DNA from: Torymus aiolomorphi
Taxonomy: Eukaryota; Arthropoda; Insecta; Hymenoptera; Torymidae
DNA: 64,000 nt
Direction of reading: 5' to 3'
Assembly: GCA_036365515.1 (NCBI GenBank)
Contig: CM070876.1
Location: 121,277,810 to 121,341,809 of the forward strand
In this document: positions 59,768-64,000 of the stretch, piece by piece
Layout of the letters: the number at the start of each line of letters is the position of its first letter
Position numbering within the stretch: the first letter of the stretch is position 1
Position numbers and translations under genes: made by a program
Notes under the pieces: generated by a model
What the model was told of the DNA's origin: nothing
The model's database searches: none
Seen by the model: only the letters and a program-made list of their open reading frames with translations

Positions 59768-62140
59768 ATGAAATGTGATAGTAAAATGAAAGCCAAATTG
59801 AGATACTTGTGGCAACAGCCAAATTCCAAACTACAGGAGAAAGTTAAGGATTTACTGCTACTAAAAATGAAAGGTAAAAAGGTAGAAAAAGTAAGTACAG
59901 AAGGGGCAAAGAAGGATTTAGATGAGGTAAGTTTTAATTCGGAAAAAAGTAAAGTTGATGGAGGAAATGGTAGTTTTGTTACTGATGGAACAAGTCAGTA
60001 TAAAATTATTGATGTTATTCGCGATGGAAACTGTTTATTCAGATGTTTCTCCGTAATTTTATTTAAAAACGAGGAATGTCATATGCAGATTAGGAACGAA
60101 TGTGTTCAATTCACGATGTTGAATTGGGAACATGAATTGGACACTCTTGCGAGTGCATGCATGGAGAGATATTACAAAAGTAAAAATGAATATAGAGAGA
60201 TTATGAGTAAGAATGGAGAGTATGGCACTGACTATGAAATCAGTGTATTTTTACGTTTGTACGGTAAAAATTTGATAGTATACCGTCAATATAATATGAG
60301 TAATGAGAAGATTCAATTTTTGATGAAATTGGACTATGATGAAAAACCTGAAAAATACATTTTAATGTTCAGTGGTGATCATCGTACAGGTCACTGGGTC
60401 CTTCTCGAAAAAAAGGCCAAAATAAATGAACTGACATTAAATCACGTCAAGACAAATGCAATGGTTAACGAGGAGACACATCAAGATATTTTAGAATGCG
60501 AATCGACTGAAAATATGAATATATATAAATATGAAAAAAATAGTGATGATGATGCAATTGAATTTGAAAAAAATACAGTAGGTATCACGCAGGAACAAGG
60601 AATTTCAACGGATAATGAAGATCAAAGTGAAGAAAAAGCCGAAGAAAAATTAGATCAACAGAAGCATGATAATTTCATTAGCGATGTTATCAATCAAGGT
60701 GAAAAAATCGACAACAATAGTGCGATTAATATTAATGAAAATGAAGAGCAAAGTGAAGATAAAGCCGAAGAAAAATCTGATCAACAGAAGCATGATCATT
60801 TCATTAGCGATGTTATCAGTGAAAGTAAAAAAATTAACAACAATTGCGTGATTAATAATAGTGAAAATTTAATTCATATATCAGATGAAGATAGTGAAGC
60901 AAAAACGAATAATTACGAGTATGATGATTTTACATACGATCTTGGGAGTACAAATAAGAACTTCGATAAGAGTAGTCCAAGGATATTGTATAAAAAAGAC
61001 AACGAATTCAAAGAAAACGAAAATAAAAATTATTCATATGAAGAAATACCTGAAGAAATATCTGATCTTGATGTTTCAGAATCTGAAATGATTAATAAGA
61101 ACTTGTTACGAAGTAAAAAAAGTATTTCAAATGAAAAAAAGGAAAACCTCAGGAAAAAAAAACAAGAAATAAGTACGAATGTAAACGCTAAGAAAATGTA
61201 TATCCATAAAAAGAATGAAGCTAAGGACACGATCAAAAATGAACACAACAAAAATTTGAAAGATGTTGGTAAAAAATTTGATACGACACTTTCATTTGAT
61301 AAGTCGAAATCTAATGAAAGTTTAATTGATGTAAATTGTAGGGATAATGAAGCGAAGACTACAGTTAGCAGTTTAAATAAGAAAACTGGTGTTAATAATC
61401 TGATGAAATTTCGTAAACGAGACAGTGAAATCGTAAAGAAAGACGAAACTCATGATAACTTTAATAAATCAAAATCTGAAGAAACATCTGATGTCGATGT
61501 TTCAGAATTTAAAATGTTTATGAGGAATTTGTGTAAAAGCAAGAAAGGTAATTCAAATAGAAAAAAGAAAAATTTGAGAAAAAGAAAACAAGAAATAAGT
61601 GACAATGTAAACGCTAAAAAAATGTGGAAATCTAAAAAGAATGTAGCTAAGAGAACGATAATAAGTAAAAACAACAAAATTGTTGATGACATTGATGAAA
61701 TTGACAAATCAATAGCTGATGTTTATGAATTTTCTGCAGATGATTATTCTTGTTCAGACAATGAAGTTTTGGAACAAAAAAATAATAGTAAGAGAGAAAA
61801 GAAATTCAATGTTGATATCGGAGTAGTAACATTTTCAGCAGCAGAATTAAAAGGAAACTCGTGTAGAATCACAAGTACAGATAAAATTAGAACCATCATT
61901 GAAAATATTATGGCTGGAAATGAAATAAGATGTACGTGTACGTTAAGTTTTTACGGATCTATTCGTGCAAATTATCGTAATAACGAAGTTGTTGTATACG
62001 CAAAATGTAAATCAGCTAGTCACGACCAATCATTTTGTTTCAAAATTGATCAACTTGATGAACCGATAGCACGTATGCACATATTTAGTACCAGTGAGAT
62101 CAAAATGGTACACGAAAAAGCGCAGGTATATAGAGCATTA
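59768..62140 (+). CDS. OTU cysteine-protease domain protein, N-terminal part of OTU-MULE transposase
   Basis: ATG at 59768; the open frame runs to 62239, but homology-like sequence leaves it near 62140. Basic N-terminus (1-60), then an OTU domain (about residues 78-215): DGNCLFRCFS with D86 and the catalytic C89, TDYEISVFLRLYGKNLIVY in the middle, and GDHRTGHWVLLE with catalytic H209. OTU domains cleave ubiquitin or ubiquitin-like conjugates. Residues about 280-640 are a low-complexity acidic/Lys-rich linker with two pairs of internal repeats (EEKAEEKLDQQKHDNFISDV near 285 and again near 327; the DVSE..SKK..LRKKKQEIS..NAKKM block near 431 and again near 573). Residues about 690-790 hold a Cys-rich segment (RCTCTLSFYG, YAKCKSASHDQSFCFKI) like the zinc-binding part that precedes MULE catalytic cores. 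The C-terminal 33 codons after the break are out of frame. Confidence 0.75.
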
Positions 62141-63690
62141 AAAGGCGCGATCAACGACGACAGTGGCAAACTGCATTACGAGATCGTAGTGTACAAACCT
62201 TTTTCGGCGAAGTACAACAAAACACATCAATTGATTTAGTAAATGATGGATATATGCAAGATTTACGAAAAATTGATGTAGTGTACAAAGCCAAATCTGA
62301 AGATAATTGTAAAGAGCGATATACATTAAAATCATATGACTTATCAGATATAATGGGAATGTACATAGAGCAGGAGAAAATGGCAGATCCATTTGTAAGA
62401 CATGTGGGCTTACCTCTGACAGTGATAATGTTTAGAGAAGCGGAATTGAATGAAATTCGTGGTAGTAAAAAAATTATTTTGCATTTGGATGCAACTGGGT
62501 CTGTTGTTAGACGACCTCAAAATTTAAAATGCAAAAAAATATTTTTATACACTGCTGTTATAAGACTTGACAATGCAGTAATGAAGTTATTTGATATGAT
62601 AACACAATCACATGGAATAGTACAAATAAGTTATATGTTGAAATTGTGGAAAGACTTTGCTGTTGAAAAACTGAAACGGAAATGGCCAATCGTACATGTT
62701 GCTGTTGTGGACTGGTCTTGGCCTTTTATTCATTCAATTTTACAAGCTTGGAATGTTATGACTATTAATAGGTATTTGGAAATAATGTATGAGTACTGCG
62801 TTAAAGAACCAGAAACACCACCACCTAAAGATCTCATCATTATAAAAATATGTATTGCGCATTTTTCTAAAATTATTTCAAAAACAGTGGACAGCAAATA
62901 TAAAGATAAAATGGAACGTAATGAATACAAAGAGTTTAAAAGTGTATTAATAGAATGTATATCATTGTTAAGCCTTTGTAGAACAATAACGGTAATGGAT
63001 GAATTATTTAAACATATTGTAAGATTATTTTTGTCACCTACAGAGAAAATGGCAAATGATAGTATCATCGTTATAACGAATCTCGCTAACAAAAATAAAG
63101 AGACATTGAAGGAAATGAAATTGGAAGATGATGATATTGAGGAAGATGATATGATACTTTTTGAGGATGAAAAAAGTGATGCCATTTACAGAAACTCACC
63201 ATTTTTCAAAAGGTATGATAAATTATATGTACGTATAAGTGATGAGTTTAGAAAAAAGAAGCATACACTCGACGAAGGCAAAAAGAACAAATTCTATGCT
63301 CCAGAACTTGCAGAACACTTAGTTACAAGATGGATGCCGTTTGTAATATTATGGAGTGCATTAGATTTAAATTTACATAAGATTGATATATCGCGAGTCA
63401 GTAATGCTTACGTAGAAACTTCATTTAGAGTAACCAAAGCTTTGACTTTCAAAGGGATAACAAACTCGTCAATAGGCGATAGAGTTCGTCAATTAGAGAA
63501 GGAACGAAACACGACCCTAGCCAAAATACAATTGAATGTCAATTTAAAAGGAAAACGTAATGAAAAACCCAAGTATCCTGAAATCAATAAAGATTCGATT
63601 GTAGAAAAAAATACATACAACAAAGAAGAAATAAAAGAACAAAAAAAATGCTTAAAAAACAAAAAAATGATAAAATCGAAGATACACTGA
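62141..63690 (+). CDS. MULE-type (NOF-like) DDE transposase catalytic part
   Basis: A Met-initiated frame begins at 62254, but the frame is already coding-like from about 62145 (RDQRRQWQTALRDRSVQTFF, then LVNDGYMQDL), so it continues the OTU protein in another frame. Numbering from 62254: MADPFVRHVGLPLTVIM precedes LHLDATGS (first catalytic D79), VVDWSWPFIHS (D153), a CIAHFSK box with C200 and H203 (the CxxH motif between the second D and the E in MULEs) and VSNAYVETSFRV (probable E388). The order D, D, CxxH, E matches Mutator-like transposases, especially the NOF group of insects. The Asp/Glu-rich insert at 288-307 is a surface loop. The C-terminus is very Lys-rich. The enzyme would cut DNA at terminal repeats of its element, which are not identified here because the window ends at 64000. 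Confidence 0.75.
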
Positions 63691-64000
63691 AAAAAATTTC
63701 ACGTTGTAAGAACTGAAAGTACGGCTCTGACAACAGTACTGTTCGGCTGATTTTCTTTCTGCTAAATTTTATAGATACAGTAATTGTATTCGTACAGTTG
63801 TGAGAGCTGTACAAGATACACTGAAAGCACTAATGTATAGAGTTCTTTTGTCGGAGCATTAAATAGGTTATGATTCGCCATACATACATATTTTTCATTA
63901 AAATAATCTCGATTAATAAGTACACTGATTACAGATGAAATACGCAAACGCGGATTGCAAACATGCGGTTGATGTGGCCGGTTTCTTGACTTTTTTAGGT
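63691..64000. other. 3' flank of the transposase gene
   Basis: AT-rich, no gene or terminal inverted repeat identified. The right end of the transposon is probably beyond the window. Confidence 0.4.

Noticed and set aside
62125..62160. Programmed -1 frameshift between OTU and MULE parts
   Set aside because: The local sequence does not form a good X-XXY-YYZ heptamer, and an indel is simpler. Kept only as something to test.

Overview
The window is eukaryotic, AT-rich and dominated by repeats. Spliced exons with GT/AG borders, Penelope-like retroelements, an R1-clade non-LTR retrotransposon, MULE-type transposase sequence, foldback elements and a large satellite all point to an arthropod, most likely an insect. 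A hymenopteran is plausible from the DUF4806-like gene, but this is inference. No rRNA, tRNA, CRISPR or bacterial operon signals were seen.

Layout. 1-4.1 kb: AT-rich DNA with tandemly duplicated, decayed exon-like segments and a TG/TGCG microsatellite. 4.1-5.8 kb: a 248-bp tandem duplication joined to a truncated Penelope-like element (PLE), then a foldback-like duplication. 6.07-6.79 kb: a small inverted-repeat element carrying a 41-bp minisatellite. 7.6-11.7 kb: a longer PLE on the minus strand with RT and GIY-YIG-type endonuclease. It is split by a GC-rich insert and by a nearly perfect 1-kb palindrome flanked by TTAA. 11.76-12.86 kb: a 60-66 bp minisatellite built on AAACGTTT-type palindromes.

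12.99-25.73 kb (minus): an 11-exon split gene with DUF4806-type N- and C-terminal regions. Most exon phases agree, but in-frame stops suggest that it is decaying. Its introns hold a 5.4-kb R1-clade retrotransposon with a 13-bp target-site duplication, two large foldback elements and two short inverted-repeat elements. 27.6-27.8 kb is an AC microsatellite.

28.0-49.1 kb: about 138 tandem copies of a 153-bp satellite with dimeric and roughly 4.1-kb higher-order structure. It is bordered on both sides by the same terminal sequence (GGGTCTGAAGTTTGC type), as if the array expanded inside an inverted-repeat element.

49.86-57.23 kb: a large foldback structure with arms of several kb that include 155-bp subrepeats. 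57.4-58.5 kb: a second tandem and inverted repeat. 59.77-63.69 kb (plus): an OTU cysteine-protease domain followed, after a frame break, by a DDE transposase of the MULE (NOF-like) type. A MULE transposase beside a large foldback recalls the FB-NOF arrangement of Drosophila. The OTU-MULE unit next to this structure is the best candidate here for an unusual system.
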